Source: JAIBJN01 sp963842305 (GTDB lineage: Bacteria; Actinomycetota; Thermoleophilia; Gaiellales; Gaiellaceae). From it: a DNA stretch of 64,000 nt. The notes beneath the pieces were generated by a model. That model saw only the letters and a list, made by a program, of their open reading frames with translations, had not been told where the DNA came from and did not search any database. Shown piece by piece: positions 21,771-31,625 of the stretch (positions are counted from its first letter, which is position 1; the number at the start of each line of letters is the position of its first letter). The translations under genes and the position numbers were made by a program. The DNA lies in the NCBI GenBank assembly GCA_963842305.1, contig CAWJFW010000008.1:62001-126000 (forward strand), in the 5' to 3' direction.

Positions 21771-24094
21771 GATCCGGCGCCGGTTCGAGCGCGAGCTCGA
21801 GCACTTCGCCCACGCTCAGCACGGGACGGAAGGTCATCGCGTTGCGCACGTCTTCGGGCACGTCCTCGAGGTCAGCGCGGTTCCGTTCAGGGATGATCAC
21901 CTCGGTGAGGCCCGCGGCATGGGCAGCCAGGACCTTCTGCTTGAGGCCCCCGATCGGAAGGACGCGTCCCTGCAACGTCACCTCGCCGGTCATTCCCACC
22001 GTGTGCTTCACGGGCCGCTTCGTCAGGAGCGATGCAAGCGCCGTCGTCATCGTGATTCCCGCGCTCGGGCCGTCCTTCGGGATCGCCCCGGCGGGGACGT
22101 GCACGTGGAACGACTTGCCTTGCACCTCGTCCGGACGGGATCTCGAGCTCCTCGCCGTGCGCACGCACCCACGAGAGCGCGATCTGTGCCGACTCCTTCA
22201 TGACGTCGCCGAGCTGGCCGGTGAGCACGAGACCTCCGTCGCCCTCCATCCGCGTCGCCTCGACGAAGAGGACGTCACCACCGGTGCCGGTCACCGCAAG
22301 GCCCGTGGCGACGCCGGGGACGGCGGTTCGTTCCGCCGCCTCCTGCCAGAACCGCTGTCGGCCGAGCGCGTCGCGTACCTGCGCGACATCGATTGCGACC
22401 GGCGCTTCTGCATCGCCTGAGACGATTCGGGTTGCGGTCTTCCTCAGCACCTTGCCGAGCTCGCGCTCGAGCTGACGGACCCCCGCCTCCCGCGTGTATT
22501 CGTTGATGACCGTCTCGACGACGTCGTCGGTGATCTCGACCTCGTCCTCGCGGAGACCGTTCCGCTCTCGCTGGCGAGGCCACAGGTAGCCGCGCGCGAT
22601 TGCGACCTTCTCGTCGACGGTGTAGCCGTCGAAGCGGATCACTTCCATGCGGTCGAGCAGCGGCCCCGGAATGGTCTCCGCGACGTTCCCCGTCGCGATG
22701 AAGACGACCTGGGAGAGGTCGAGCTCGACATCGAGGTAGTGGTCTCTGAACGAATGGTTCTGCGCCGGGTCGAGCACCTCGAGGAGCGCGGCCGACGGGT
22801 CGCCGCGCCAGTCGGCGCCGACCTTGTCGACCTCGTCGAGCATGATCACCGGGTTCATCGTCCCGGCGTCGCGCAGGGCACGGACGAGCCGGCCTGGGAG
22901 AGCGCCGATGTAGGTGCGGCGATGGCCGCGAATCTCGGCCTCGTCGCGAATGCCGCCGAGCGACATGCGCACGAACTCGCGGTTGAGCGCGCGAGCGATC
23001 GACTCGCCGATCGAGGTCTTGCCCGTTCCGGGCGGCCCGATCAGGGTGAGGATGGCGCCGGAGCGCTTGTCTTCGGCGATTCCTCGCTCCTGCCGGAGCT
23101 TGCGGACGGCCAGATACTCGACGATCCGCTCCTTCACGTCCTCGAGCCCCGCGTGGTCGGCGTCGAGGATCTCGCGCGCGATCTTCGGATCGAGGCGCTC
23201 GTCGGACGTCTGTGCCCCACGGCACCGCGAGGAGCCAGTCGAGGTACGTGCGGATCATCGACGCCTCACCCGAGGCATCGCCCATCCGCTCGAGCCGCCC
23301 GAGCTCGCGCTCGGCCTGCTCGCGCACCTCGTCGGGCATGGAAGCCTCTTCGATCTTCCGGCGATATTCGTCGACGACGTTGGCATCGTCCTCGCCGAGC
23401 TCCTTTCGGATCGATTCGAGCTGCTTGCGCAGGAAGTACTCCCGCTGCTGGGCCTGAGCGCCCGACTCGACGTCGTCGCGAATGCGCCGGCGCACCTGGA
23501 GCTCGGCAAGGCGCTCACGCTGGAGCGACAAGGCGAGCTCGAGGCGATCGACCACGTCGGTGGTCTCGAGCAACCGGACGCGCTGCTCGAAGGTGAGGTC
23601 GGGCGAATAGGCACAGGTGTCAGCGAGCGCCCCGGGCTCGACGACCGAGCGGAGGAACTCACCGATCCGCGCGTCGGCCTCGCGGAGCTCGAGAATCTCT
23701 TGCACGACTGCGCGGTACTCCGTCTCGAGCTCGCGCGTCTTGACCGGCGGCGGGGTCTCGTCGGGCCGTTCCTCGACCTCGACGTAGAGGCGACCGCCAC
23801 TCCCGGTCTCGGCGGCGTGCACGAGGGCACGGTGAAGCCCTGTCAAGGTGACGACGGGAGCACCCCCGGGAGGCGCGCCGTCTCGACGACTTCGACGACG
23901 GTTCCGACCTTCGCGTAGGCGCCTTCGTGCCGCGGGACCAGGAGCAGGTGCGACTCGTCCGCGGTGTCCAGCGGGATCGTGACTGTCATGTTGGGAAAGA
24001 CGACGGTGTCGTCCAGGGGGACGAGCAGGTACTTCTCCAAGGCTGGCTCACACTCCTGAGTTGGTCTTGAAGATAGAGTAGCTACAGCTTTCAT
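21751..24094 (-). pseudogene. lon: ATP-dependent Lon protease with three frameshifts
   Basis: All Lon parts are present in order on four frame pieces: N-terminal domain (EKYLLVPLDDTVVFPNMTVT), coiled-coil with REYFLRKQLESIRKELGEDD, AAA+ module (Walker A GPPGTGKT, Walker B VIMLDEVDKV) and the protease domain with catalytic Ser in DGPSAG and Lys in GLKQKV. Single-base shifts lie near 23863-23867 (CCCCC), 23216-23219 (CCCC) and 22133-22142. The recombined length (about 780 residues) is normal. Either the gene is dead or the sequence carries indel errors; the catalytic residues are all conserved, which favours recent loss or error. Confidence 0.85.
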
Positions 24095-24127
24095 AGTGAC
24101 GCTTGACTCATCGTCGCCGGCGCCGGA

Positions 24128-24480
24128 TTAGGCCTGAGCAGCCGTCTCGAGCAGGGTCTGCCGGCGCTCGCGCGCGACGACGTGCAGGATGACGACGTCG
24201 GGCGGCGGGGGATCAGGGGCGTTCCAGTTCTGGGACCAGCGGCGCTTGGACGTCAACTTAGTGGCGTGACGGGCGTGCATCAGGGCCGTGATCGAGGTCC
24301 CATGGCTCGCCGGGGAGGATCCGCCGGCGGCAGCGAGCGCAGAGCACGACCGACCCACTGTCGATGAGCACGCGGAAACCCTCGCGCAGCGCCTTGTGCG
24401 CGGCGCCGTAGCCATGTCGCTCGCGGCTCTTCGCGGCCCAGCGCGCCCAGTAGACTCGCCCGCGTCGTAGGTTGTGACGG
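24128..24480 (-). pseudogene. Second HNH endonuclease copy, internally deleted
   Basis: The frame WARWAAKSRERHGYGAAHKA, then LREGFRVLIDSGSVVLCARC and RRRILPGEPWDLDHGPD, ends at TAA about 24260; the tail KRRWSQNWNAPDPPPP continues in another frame to 24128. Compared with the copy at 19951, about 25 residues between DLDHG and the tail, including the second CxxC half, are gone. Both copies are in the same orientation and flank 4 kb containing channel, integrase, HxlR and lon. Confidence 0.7.
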
Positions 24481-24548
24481 CCTCCGACACTGAACGCGCC
24501 TCACCATGGGGCGCGTTCACTTCATCGCGAAGCGGAGGGAGGCACTCG

Positions 24549-24638
24549 ATGAACTGGTTCCGGGCTCATCGCAGCTGGACGATGGTGATCGCCGTCGTCC
24601 TCGTGGTCCTGATCGCCTTCTTCTGGATCTGGACGTAG
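24549..24638 (+). CDS. 29-residue single-pass membrane peptide
   Basis: ATG 24549 with GGAGGGAGGC 6 nt upstream reads MNWFRAHRSWTMVIAVVLVV then LIAFFWIWT and TAG. One membrane helix with a positively charged N-terminus, so probably N-in. The layout resembles the 22-residue peptides at 10130 and 17198. The strong Shine-Dalgarno sequence is the main support. Bases 24639-24817 show no gene. Confidence 0.5.
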   Translation: MNWFRAHRSWTMVIAVVLVVLIAFFWIWT

Positions 24639-24817
24639 AGCTTCGCCCAGCAAAGCCGGATCCTCGCCGCCATGGACGGAGGGGGAGAGCCTCCCCACCC
24701 CCGTCCTCGAGATCCCCGGAGGGGACTGAGGCCGTGAAGAAAAGTCGGAGCGCGTTCAGCCTCCAGAAACCCGGAAACCGGTAGCGGCGGCTCGTGGAGT
24801 GGTAGTCGATCCGCCCG

Positions 24818-25000
24818 CTACGCGGCAGCCGCCGCCCGCTCCTGCTCGCGCAACTCCTTGACGCGATCGAGCGCCCGCTCGAGGGTGTTCGCCAGCTCTT
24901 CGAGGGCCATGACCGGCCCCACAGTTGCTTCCTGCTCTGGCTCGCGCCGCTCCGGTAGGTGCCGCGCGACGGTCGACGTACCTCTTGCCCCTGCGCGCAT
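24818..25000 (-). CDS. 60-residue coiled-coil-like protein
   Basis: The C-terminal half ALEELANTLERALDRVKELR EQERAAAAA is a heptad-patterned helix; the N-terminus is Arg-rich and probably disordered. Start ATG 25000, weak ribosome binding site. No family recognised. Confidence 0.4.
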   Translation of the reverse strand: MRAGARGTSTVARHLPERREPEQEATVGPVMALEELANTLERALDRVKELREQERAAAAA

Positions 25001-25556
25001 TTCGTGCCTCCTTCATCTCGTCCGCTTTCACTCATGACGGGCGGACTACTCCGTTGCTTCCCTTTCCTCGTTGCACCAGGAACAATGGACGGCAGCGCTG
25101 TCTCGGCACTTGCATGCCGCTGTCGACGAGGGGAGCTTGGAGTTTCGGATCTTCGGGCCTGTAGAGGCGCTCGACCGTGAAGGTCGCCCACTCGCGGCCT
25201 CGGAGGGAACGCGTACGCCGGATCAGCGAAGACGAAGTCATCCGCTGTTGCGAGGTCGCGGGCTATTCGGCGGGGACTGATCCTAAGAAAGGTCTCCGCG
25301 CGTCAAGGAGTCTGGAAATCCAGAAACGCGGCGACATGGCGCGCGCTTATCCAAACGAAGCCAGGCGCGCTGAGCGCTACGCTCTCGGCATGACTGGGAA
25401 GAAGGCAGCGAGCGCGAAGCCGAAGCCAAGCCGAAGCCGAAAGCCGAGACGGCGGGGACGCCGGAGCATCGCCCGAACACAGGCTGCGGTGATCCTCGAC
25501 GCTGGCAGCAGCGCCGCCGCGACCGCTGAGCTTTCCCGCTCGCCTACGATGGACGC
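25001..25556. other. Stretch with no supported gene
   Basis: Several frames are open, including a Lys/Pro/Ser/Arg-rich one at 25390-25490 (KPKPSRSRKPRRRGRRS), but none has a credible start with ribosome binding site, family motif or consistent composition. Confidence 0.4.
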
Positions 25557-25712
25557 GTGGCCCGTCCCTCGGCCCTGACCCCGGAGCTTCGCGAGCGGAT
25601 CGAGCTTGAGCTTTCGGACGGGAGCCCGGTCGCGATCGTCGCGCAGAACGCGCGCGTCTCCCGCTCGACGCTCCGCTCCTGGATCAGCGCGGGACGCGTT
25701 GTCCGTCGTCGT
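25557..25712 (+). pseudogene. Helix-turn-helix fragment, terminase-small-subunit-like
   Basis: GTG 25557 reads MARPSALTPELRERIELELS then a helix-turn-helix AIVAQNARVSRSTLRSWISA and ends in RVVRRR, after which the frame runs antisense into another gene fragment. The N-terminal layout matches phage terminase small subunits or related HTH proteins. Truncated at about 25700-25712. Confidence 0.5.
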
Positions 25713-25796
25713 CCTCCTGATCCGCTCAGGCTCGTCCAGGAGATCCCCGTACGTCTCCTCGACGTTGTGTTTCATCATGTCGCAGCAGTAGCCCAT
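25701..25796 (-). pseudogene. N-terminal fragment of a YCC-motif small protein
   Basis: ATG 25796 reads MGYCCDMMKHNVEETYGDLL then DEPERIRR before running into the reverse of the HTH fragment. The start MxYCCxxM resembles a family of small bacterial Cys-rich proteins (DUF6980-like), which normally continues with CxxH and CPWCG motifs missing here. Bases 25797-25956 show no gene. Confidence 0.3.
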
Positions 25797-25956
25797 CGCG
25801 TGGGCGACGCTCAGCAACTACGCGCGGAGACCGCGTACATCCCTACGTACACCGAACGGAGAAATCGTCTATTTCCAGGGGCGTTCGAGTTCTACCTCCC
25901 CCACCTTCTGCTTCTAAGCCACGCGAGAACCGCTCTGCCGAGCGGTTCGTACGTTG

Positions 25957-26145
25957 TCAGGGCAGCCGGCAGACGATCGTGCCGTGGTCGGCGCCGGGCG
26001 GAAGCTCCGCCTCGACCACGAGGCAGGTTCCGAACTTCGTCTCGATCGTGTCACCCTCGTCGGGTGGCTTGCTGAGCTCGACATCATCGACCTCCGTCCA
26101 GCCAGGCCCTTCGATCGTGACGACGAACCGGTGCACCGAGGCCAT
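25957..26145 (-). CDS. Small strand-rich protein
   Basis: A 62-residue protein MASVHRFVVTIEGPGWTEVD, then DVELSKPPDEGDTIETKFGT and CLVVEAELPPGADHGTIVCRLP. The alternating pattern with IEGPGWTEVDDVEL and DTIETKFGTC occurs in other Thermoleophilia-like genomes as a hypothetical protein. ATG 26145 starts the first strand; a GTG/ATG upstream adds 16 non-typical residues. Function unknown. Confidence 0.6.
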   Translation of the reverse strand: MASVHRFVVTIEGPGWTEVDDVELSKPPDEGDTIETKFGTCLVVEAELPPGADHGTIVCRLP

Positions 26146-26217
26146 GATGTCAGGCGTACTCGGGCATTGCATCGCCCATGCATCTCCGGGCACGGACGAA
26201 GCGACGGCCGTTCTGTG

Positions 26218-26700
26218 TTACTCGAGCGGCTCGGGCGGACGCATTCCGGCCAGCTCGCCAGGCTCCAGATCTCGATCGTCGGCCGGACGCACGGGAAGGC
26301 CCGCCGCCTTCCACGCCTCGAACCCTCCGATCATGTCCGTGGCCTTCACGCACCCGAGCTCGCGGAGGTCCGCGGCCGCGAAGCTCGAGGCGAACCCCTC
26401 GGCACAAAAGAGGACGAGGTGACAGTCGAGACCCGTGACGTGGGGGTTCGCATGGCCGGAGTCCGGATCGACGCGCCACTCGAGCACGAGGCGGGGAATG
26501 TGCAGCGATCCGGGGACGACTCCAGCTCGCCGCCGCTCGTCGTCCGAGCGTAGGTCGACGAGGACCGCACCGGAGGCGAGCGCGCGACTGGCCTCGGCCG
26601 GATCGAGGCGAGGCGCGATCCGCTCACGTGCCTCGTCGAGAAGCTCGTCCAGCGACCGCCGGTTCGGGGGCGGAGAGCCCGTGTCTCTGCCTTCATGCAT
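26218..26700 (-). CDS. Rhodanese-like domain protein
   Basis: A 160-residue single-domain rhodanese: ASGAVLVDLRSDDERRRAGV, HIPRLVLEWRVDPDSG, and the active-site loop LVLFCAEGFASSFAAADL with catalytic Cys, then GGFEAWKAAGLPV. Such proteins transfer sulfane sulfur or act as thiosulfate sulfurtransferases; the acceptor is not known. The start ATG overlaps the stop of the CDF gene (TGATG), so the two form an operon. Confidence 0.9.
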   Translation of the reverse strand: MHEGRDTGSPPPNRRSLDELLDEARERIAPRLDPAEASRALASGAVLVDLRSDDERRRAGVVPGSLHIPRLVLEWRVDPDSGHANPHVTGLDCHLVLFCAEGFASSFAAADLRELGCVKATDMIGGFEAWKAAGLPVRPADDRDLEPGELAGMRPPEPLE

Positions 26701-28052
26701 CAGGGCTCCGTGTGCACGATCACGTCGACGATCTCGGGGTGGTCGCGGCGGATGCGCTCCTCGATCTCGCTCGCCCGCGCATGCGCTTCGGCGAGCGCGC
26801 GCTCCGGTGCCATGGCCAGAGTCAGGAAGGCGACGAGGCCGCGATCGGTGGCGAGGAATCGGAGCTCACGCGGATCGTCGCCCGTCGTGTCACGGACGAT
26901 GCCGCGGACGGCCTCGGACTCCGACTCGAGGATGCCGGCCGGCACCGGGCTGACGGCAGCCGGCCCGCCGAGAGGCTCGATATGAGTCTGGACGGCGTCG
27001 ACGACGGGGACAGCAGCGAGGATTTCCCGCTCGACGACCTCGGCGACGTCGTGCGCCTCGGCGAGGGTGAGGGATCCGGGAAGCTTCAGGTGGAGCGAGA
27101 CTTCGGTGCGGTCGTCGGAGTCGAGGACAGAGACATTGTGCACCTCGCGTACGCCCGGCACGCGGAGAGCGGCCGCCGTAGCCCTCTCGCCGAGCTCCTC
27201 TGCCTCGGCCGGCTCGACGTGGACGACGACGTCAGCGCCTGGCACCGCACGCTCGACCGCAGCCTCGACGGCATCGGCGGCTGCGTGGCCCTGCCCAACG
27301 GCGGCGCCGGGGGGAACGCCGATGACGACGTCGGCGAAGTGACGCCCGGCTGCGCGCCGCATTCGCAGACGCTGGAGCGTGACGCCGTGCCCGAGCCCCT
27401 CGATGGCGCCGCGGGCTGCCTCGACCTCGTTCGCCGGTGCCCTGTCCATGAGGACGTCCACGTTTCGGCTGATGAGCCGCCCGGCCGCGGCAAGGACGAG
27501 GACGGCTACGAAGAGCGCCGCGATGGCGTCGCCTCCCGGGTACCCGGCCCGGGCGGCGAGGAGCCCCAGCAGGACAGCGGTCGACCCCGCCAGGTCGCCG
27601 CCGAAGTGAAGCGCGCTCGCGGCAAACGCCGGGCTCGCGAACTGGCGGGCGGCGCGGTGGGAAACGACGGCGCGGCCCGCGTCGATCAGGATCACCACGC
27701 AGATCACGAGAAAGGCGTACCAGGCCGCATCGACATCCGCCGTTCCCTGCACGAGCCGGCGGATTGCCATGGCGGCGATCAGCAGGGAGACCAGCACGAG
27801 GAACGTCGCCTCGGCGAGCGCAGCGAGGTGCTCGGCCTTGCCGTGCCCGTACGGATGGCCGCGGTCGGCCGGCCGGACGGCGACGCCCACGGCGAAAAGC
27901 GTCAGGAGCGCGGCAACGAGGTCGGTCCCGGAATGCGCCGCCTCGGAGAGGAGCCCCAGGCTCCCGGTCGCAAGTCCCGTCACGAGCTTGACGGCGATGA
28001 GGACGGCCGCAGCCGCGACCGAGACGAGGGCGATCCTGCGCTGGGGACTCAC
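26700..28052 (-). CDS. Cation diffusion facilitator (CDF) transporter with extended C-terminus
   Basis: A 450-residue protein. The membrane part (to about residue 210) has the CDF metal motifs: SEAAHSGTDLVAALL (HxxxD in helix 2), the HPYGHGKAEHL loop, and ALHFGGDLAGSTAVL (HxxxD in helix 5). Family members export Zn2+, Fe2+, Mn2+ or Co2+ as proton antiporters. The cytoplasmic part holds two consecutive CDF C-terminal-like units (residues about 215-290 and 300-445), longer than the usual about 300-residue protein. GTG start 28052. Coupled to the rhodanese gene. Confidence 0.9.
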   Translation of the reverse strand: MSPQRRIALVSVAAAAVLIAVKLVTGLATGSLGLLSEAAHSGTDLVAALLTLFAVGVAVRPADRGHPYGHGKAEHLAALAEATFLVLVSLLIAAMAIRRLVQGTADVDAAWYAFLVICVVILIDAGRAVVSHRAARQFASPAFAASALHFGGDLAGSTAVLLGLLAARAGYPGGDAIAALFVAVLVLAAAGRLISRNVDVLMDRAPANEVEAARGAIEGLGHGVTLQRLRMRRAAGRHFADVVIGVPPGAAVGQGHAAADAVEAAVERAVPGADVVVHVEPAEAEELGERATAAALRVPGVREVHNVSVLDSDDRTEVSLHLKLPGSLTLAEAHDVAEVVEREILAAVPVVDAVQTHIEPLGGPAAVSPVPAGILESESEAVRGIVRDTTGDDPRELRFLATDRGLVAFLTLAMAPERALAEAHARASEIEERIRRDHPEIVDVIVHTEP

Positions 28053-28077
28053 GGCAACAGGCTAACCTTGGCTGCGG

Positions 28078-28260
28078 GTGCCGACACCTCCCGCCACCGG
28101 CGATTCGTTCACGGTCGACTGCCCGCACTGCGGCAAGTCGTTCGCCGCCGAGCTGCTCGGCGAGTCCGAGCGGAACCTCGGCTTCAAGTGCCCGCACTGC
28201 CGCCTCTTCGTCGCCTATCAGGCGGCGGAGGAGCAGCACCGCGTCGAGCCCACCGGCTAA
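28078..28260 (+). CDS. Small zinc-ribbon protein
   Basis: A 60-residue protein with CPHCGKSFAAE and FKCPHCRLFVAY, two CPxC knuckles that should bind one zinc ion, and short disordered ends. GTG start 28078. Likely an FYDLN/zinc-ribbon-type accessory protein; no partner is evident. It is divergent from the CDF gene (25-bp gap) and precedes the membrane glycosyltransferase gene. Confidence 0.7.
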   Translation: MPTPPATGDSFTVDCPHCGKSFAAELLGESERNLGFKCPHCRLFVAYQAAEEQHRVEPTG

Positions 28261-28291
28261 CGCTTCACGGGCGGCCGCCGATAGAGAGAGC

Positions 28292-30389
28292 GTGTCCGTC
28301 GCGGCCCGCCCAGCAGCCGACCGCATGCCGGCGGCCCGAGCCGCCCTCGCGCGCGCGGGGACCCGTACCGCCCCGCTCCTCGCCGCCCTCGTGGGCGCGA
28401 GCGTGCTGTTTCGCCTCGTCATCGGCTGGCTGAGGGCGACCCCCACCTTCTTCGCGGACGAATACATCTACGCCGAGCTGGGCCGATCGCTGGCCGAGAC
28501 CGGCCGGCCGCTCATCCGCGGCGCCTCGGCCAGCTTCCCGGCGCTCCTGCAGCCGCTCCTCACCGCACCGGCCTGGCTGGTCGACGACGTCGAGACCTCA
28601 TTCCGCCTCATCCAGGCGCTCGGGGCGCTCGCGATGTCACTGGCCGCCGTCCCGGTCTTCCTGCTCGCACGGCGGCTCCGTCTGGGAGTCGGCATCTCGT
28701 TTGCCCTCGCCACACTCGCTCTCGTCGTACCCGACATGAGCTACGCCGGATGGGTGCTCGCGGAGCCGTTCGCGTACCCACTGGCCCTCGGCACCGTCGC
28801 TGTCGGGACCGTCGCGCTCGCCCGGCCGAGCCTGCGTCTACAGCTTGCGTTTCTGGCCCTGGCCGCACTCGCCACGTTCGCCCGGGTGCAGTTCGCGGTG
28901 CTCCCGCTCTGTTTCCTCGCAGGCATCCTGATCCTCGGCCTTCGGGATCGGAGGCTGCGCGCCACCCTGCGTGAGCAGGTACTCGTGGTCGCCGCCATTC
29001 TGATCCCGGTCGTCGCCTTCGTCGCGGTGGGCCCGAGCCGGGCGCTCGGTTTCTACCAGGGGATCCTCGATCTCCAGCTCGGGTCACCCGAGCTGGCCAA
29101 GTGGTTCGGGGCCGATGCGATGCTGCTCGCCTTCGCCGCCGGCATCGTGCTCGCACCGGGCGCCGCCCTCGGCCTCTGGCTCGCGGTGCAGCGGCCGCGC
29201 TCCCGCGAGGAGCTCGCCTTCGGTGCACTCGCCGCCCCCTTTGTCGCCGCCTTGCTTCTCGAGGCGGCCGCGTACGGCATCGGGGGTGACCGGATCCAGG
29301 AGCGCTACTTCTTCTACGCGGTTCCGCTCGTCGGGATCCTCTTCGCGCTCTACGCTTCTCGCGGCTGGCCCCACCGACTCGTCCACGGTGTGCTCGCGGC
29401 GGGGCTCATCCTTCTCGCCGCACGCGTGCCCCTCTCCGGCTTCTCGGCCGCCGACGGCAAGACGAACTCGCCGACCCTGTACGCGACCGCACGGCTCGAG
29501 CAGATCGTCGGCGACGTGGGAACAGCCTCCCTCGTGCTCGCCCTTGGTATCGCGGCCCTGGCCGGCGTGCTCGTGCTCGCGAGCCGGCGCCCCCGACTGG
29601 CAACGCCGCTGGCACTGGGCCTCGCCCTCGTCGTGTGTGCGACCACGTACGCCGGCGCTGTTTCCTTCAACCTCGCCAATGCGGCCTGGACGAGGGCGCA
29701 CTTGCTCGAACCGAAGCCCTCGTTCGTCGACGCCGCCGGCGTCGAACGACGCCGCGATGCTCCTCACGTGGTCGAGCGAGCGCGGGGTCGCCTCCGAGTA
29801 CCTGTTCTGGAACCGCTCCGTGAACGACGTCTACCTCCTCCCCGGAGCGGAGCCTCCCGACTCCTTCGCCGTGACGCGGGTGACGATCACTCCCGACGGC
29901 ACCCTTCTCGCAGCCGGCGAGCCGGTCACCAGGCCGCTCGTCGTCGACGGCTTCAGCGATACCGTTCGCTTCCGCGACTCCGAGGAGATCGCCACGTCGC
30001 CCGTGTTCGACCTCGTCGACTCCCGCGCTCCGCAACAGCTAGCGCTCTACGCTCCCGGCCGCTTCGAGAGCGGCTGGCTTGGCCTCTCGGGCAGCTTCCA
30101 GCTCTGGCCCACCCCGGGCGAACAGAGCCTCGCAGGGATGCTGGTGTTCGAACTGACCGCGCCGGCGGGCGGGCCGCCCGTGGCCGTCGAGTTCGAGCCC
30201 CCCGGCAAGCCGAAGGAAGAGGTCATCCTGCAGCCGGGCGCGACCCGCCGGGTCTCCTGGCCCGTTTGCGCAGACGGTCACTGGGCGATGGACTTCGACG
30301 CACCGTCGACGGGAGCGATCGGTGCACGCTTCGTCAGCGTCCAGGCGTCGGAGCCGACGTATCGGCCCGATCCGGCGGCCTGTGCGTAG
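28292..30389 (+). pseudogene. Polytopic membrane glycosyltransferase-like protein with one frameshift
   Basis: Frame 1 (28292 to about 29740) has about ten membrane helices and, after the first, FFADEYIYAELGRSLAETGR PL, the acidic DE loop of GT-C/ArnT-like enzymes. At about 29740-29745 (GGCGTCGAACGACGCC) the frame shifts; NDAAMLLTWSSERGVASEYL and FWNRSVNDVYLLP continue to 30389 as the soluble C-terminal domain. A single extra base explains it. Total about 698 residues, a normal size for such mannosyl- or arabinosyl-transferase-like proteins. Confidence 0.7.
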
Positions 30390-30392
30390 AAG

Positions 30393-31487
30393 CTAGACGC
30401 AGTCCTTGAGCCCCTGCGCCTCTGGCAGGGACTCGAGCTTCTTCAGCGTGTTGTTCTCGATCTGGCGAATGCGCTCGCGCGTGACGCCGAACGCCCGCCC
30501 GACTTCCTCGAGCGTGCGCGGCTGCTCACCCTTGAGCCCGAAGCGGAGCTCGATCACCTTGCGCTCGCGAATCGGGAGCGAGTCGAGCGCTCTGTCGATG
30601 TCCTCGCGCCTGAGGTTCAGTGAGGCCGAGTCGAACGGCGACTCGGCGGCGTCGTCCTGCACGAAGTCGCCGAGCTCGGACTCCTCCTCCTCGCCGATCG
30701 GCTTCTCCAGCGACACCGGGAGCTGCGCCATGCGCAGGATCTCGCGAACCTCCTCGGTCGTCATCTCCAGCTCCTCGGCGATCTCGTCGGGAAGCGGCTC
30801 GCGACCGAGGCGCTGCACGAGCTGGCGCTCGATGTGCACGACCTTGTTCAGCTTCTCGACCATGTGCACGGGGATCCGGATCGTCCGCGCCTTGTCGGCG
30901 ATGGCCCGGGTCACCGCCTGGCGAATCCACCAGGTCGCGTACGTCGAGAACTTGAAACCCTTGCGGTAGTCGAACTTCTCCACCGCCCTGATGAGCCCGA
31001 GCGAGCCCTCCTGGATCAGGTCGAGGAAAGACAGGCCGCGGCCGAGGTAGCCCTTCGCGATCGAGACGACGAGGCGAAGGTTGGCCTCGATCATCTCGGT
31101 CTTGGCGCCCATGTCCCCGCGCTCGATGCGTTTGGCGAGCGTGACCTCCTGGTCGGCGGTGAGCAGCGGGACCTTGCCGATCTCGCGCAGGTACAGACGC
31201 AGCGAGTCGAGGGACGGCTCGACCGTCAGATCGAGCTTCGGCACCTTCTGCTCCTCTGCCAGCGCCGGCTCCTCGTGGGGCGGCGTCTTGTGCTCCACGC
31301 CTTCCACGAGCTCGATTCCGTGGTCGATCAGATAGGTGTAGAAGTCCTCGACCTGCTCCTTCGTGAGGTCGACTTCCTCGAGCCCGGAGACGATCTCGTC
31401 ATAGGTGAGGAACCCCTTGTCCTGGCCGTCGGCGACGAGCTTCTGCAGCTCCTCGATCTCGGGCGGGGAGATTTCGACCTGGAGCAT
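30393..31487 (-). CDS. rpoD: Principal sigma factor, RpoD/SigA
   Basis: A 364-residue sigma-70: region 1.1-like acidic N-terminus (EIEELQKLVADGQDKGFLTY), 1.2 (SLRLYLREIGKVPLLTADQE), region 2 (SIAKGYLGRGLSFLDLIQEG, FSTYATWWIRQAVTRAIAD), region 3 and region 4 (RTLEEVGRAFGVTRERIRQI). This is the group 1 sigma architecture without the long 1.1 insert. ATG 31487 gives a natural N-terminus (MLQVEISPPEIEELQ); 21 upstream in-frame residues are Cys/Arg-rich and unlike the family. The 5' region 31488-31625 should hold its promoter. Confidence 0.95.
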   Translation of the reverse strand: MLQVEISPPEIEELQKLVADGQDKGFLTYDEIVSGLEEVDLTKEQVEDFYTYLIDHGIELVEGVEHKTPPHEEPALAEEQKVPKLDLTVEPSLDSLRLYLREIGKVPLLTADQEVTLAKRIERGDMGAKTEMIEANLRLVVSIAKGYLGRGLSFLDLIQEGSLGLIRAVEKFDYRKGFKFSTYATWWIRQAVTRAIADKARTIRIPVHMVEKLNKVVHIERQLVQRLGREPLPDEIAEELEMTTEEVREILRMAQLPVSLEKPIGEEEESELGDFVQDDAAESPFDSASLNLRREDIDRALDSLPIRERKVIELRFGLKGEQPRTLEEVGRAFGVTRERIRQIENNTLKKLESLPEAQGLKDCV

Positions 31488-31625
31488 TGACCCGCCTTTC
31501 TCGTTACCCGTGCAACGTTGTCGGCTGGAACGAAAAGGAGCCGGCGACATCTGCCGTTCGCCGGCCCTACAGGCACATCGGCTGCGGATTCTACAACGCC
31601 GATGAAAAACTGGTAGGCGAATTTC

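Noticed and set aside
25001..25556. Basic Lys/Pro/Ser-rich frame as a nucleoid-associated protein
   Set aside because: No start with a ribosome site, and the composition follows from codon-phase bias of GC-rich sequence.
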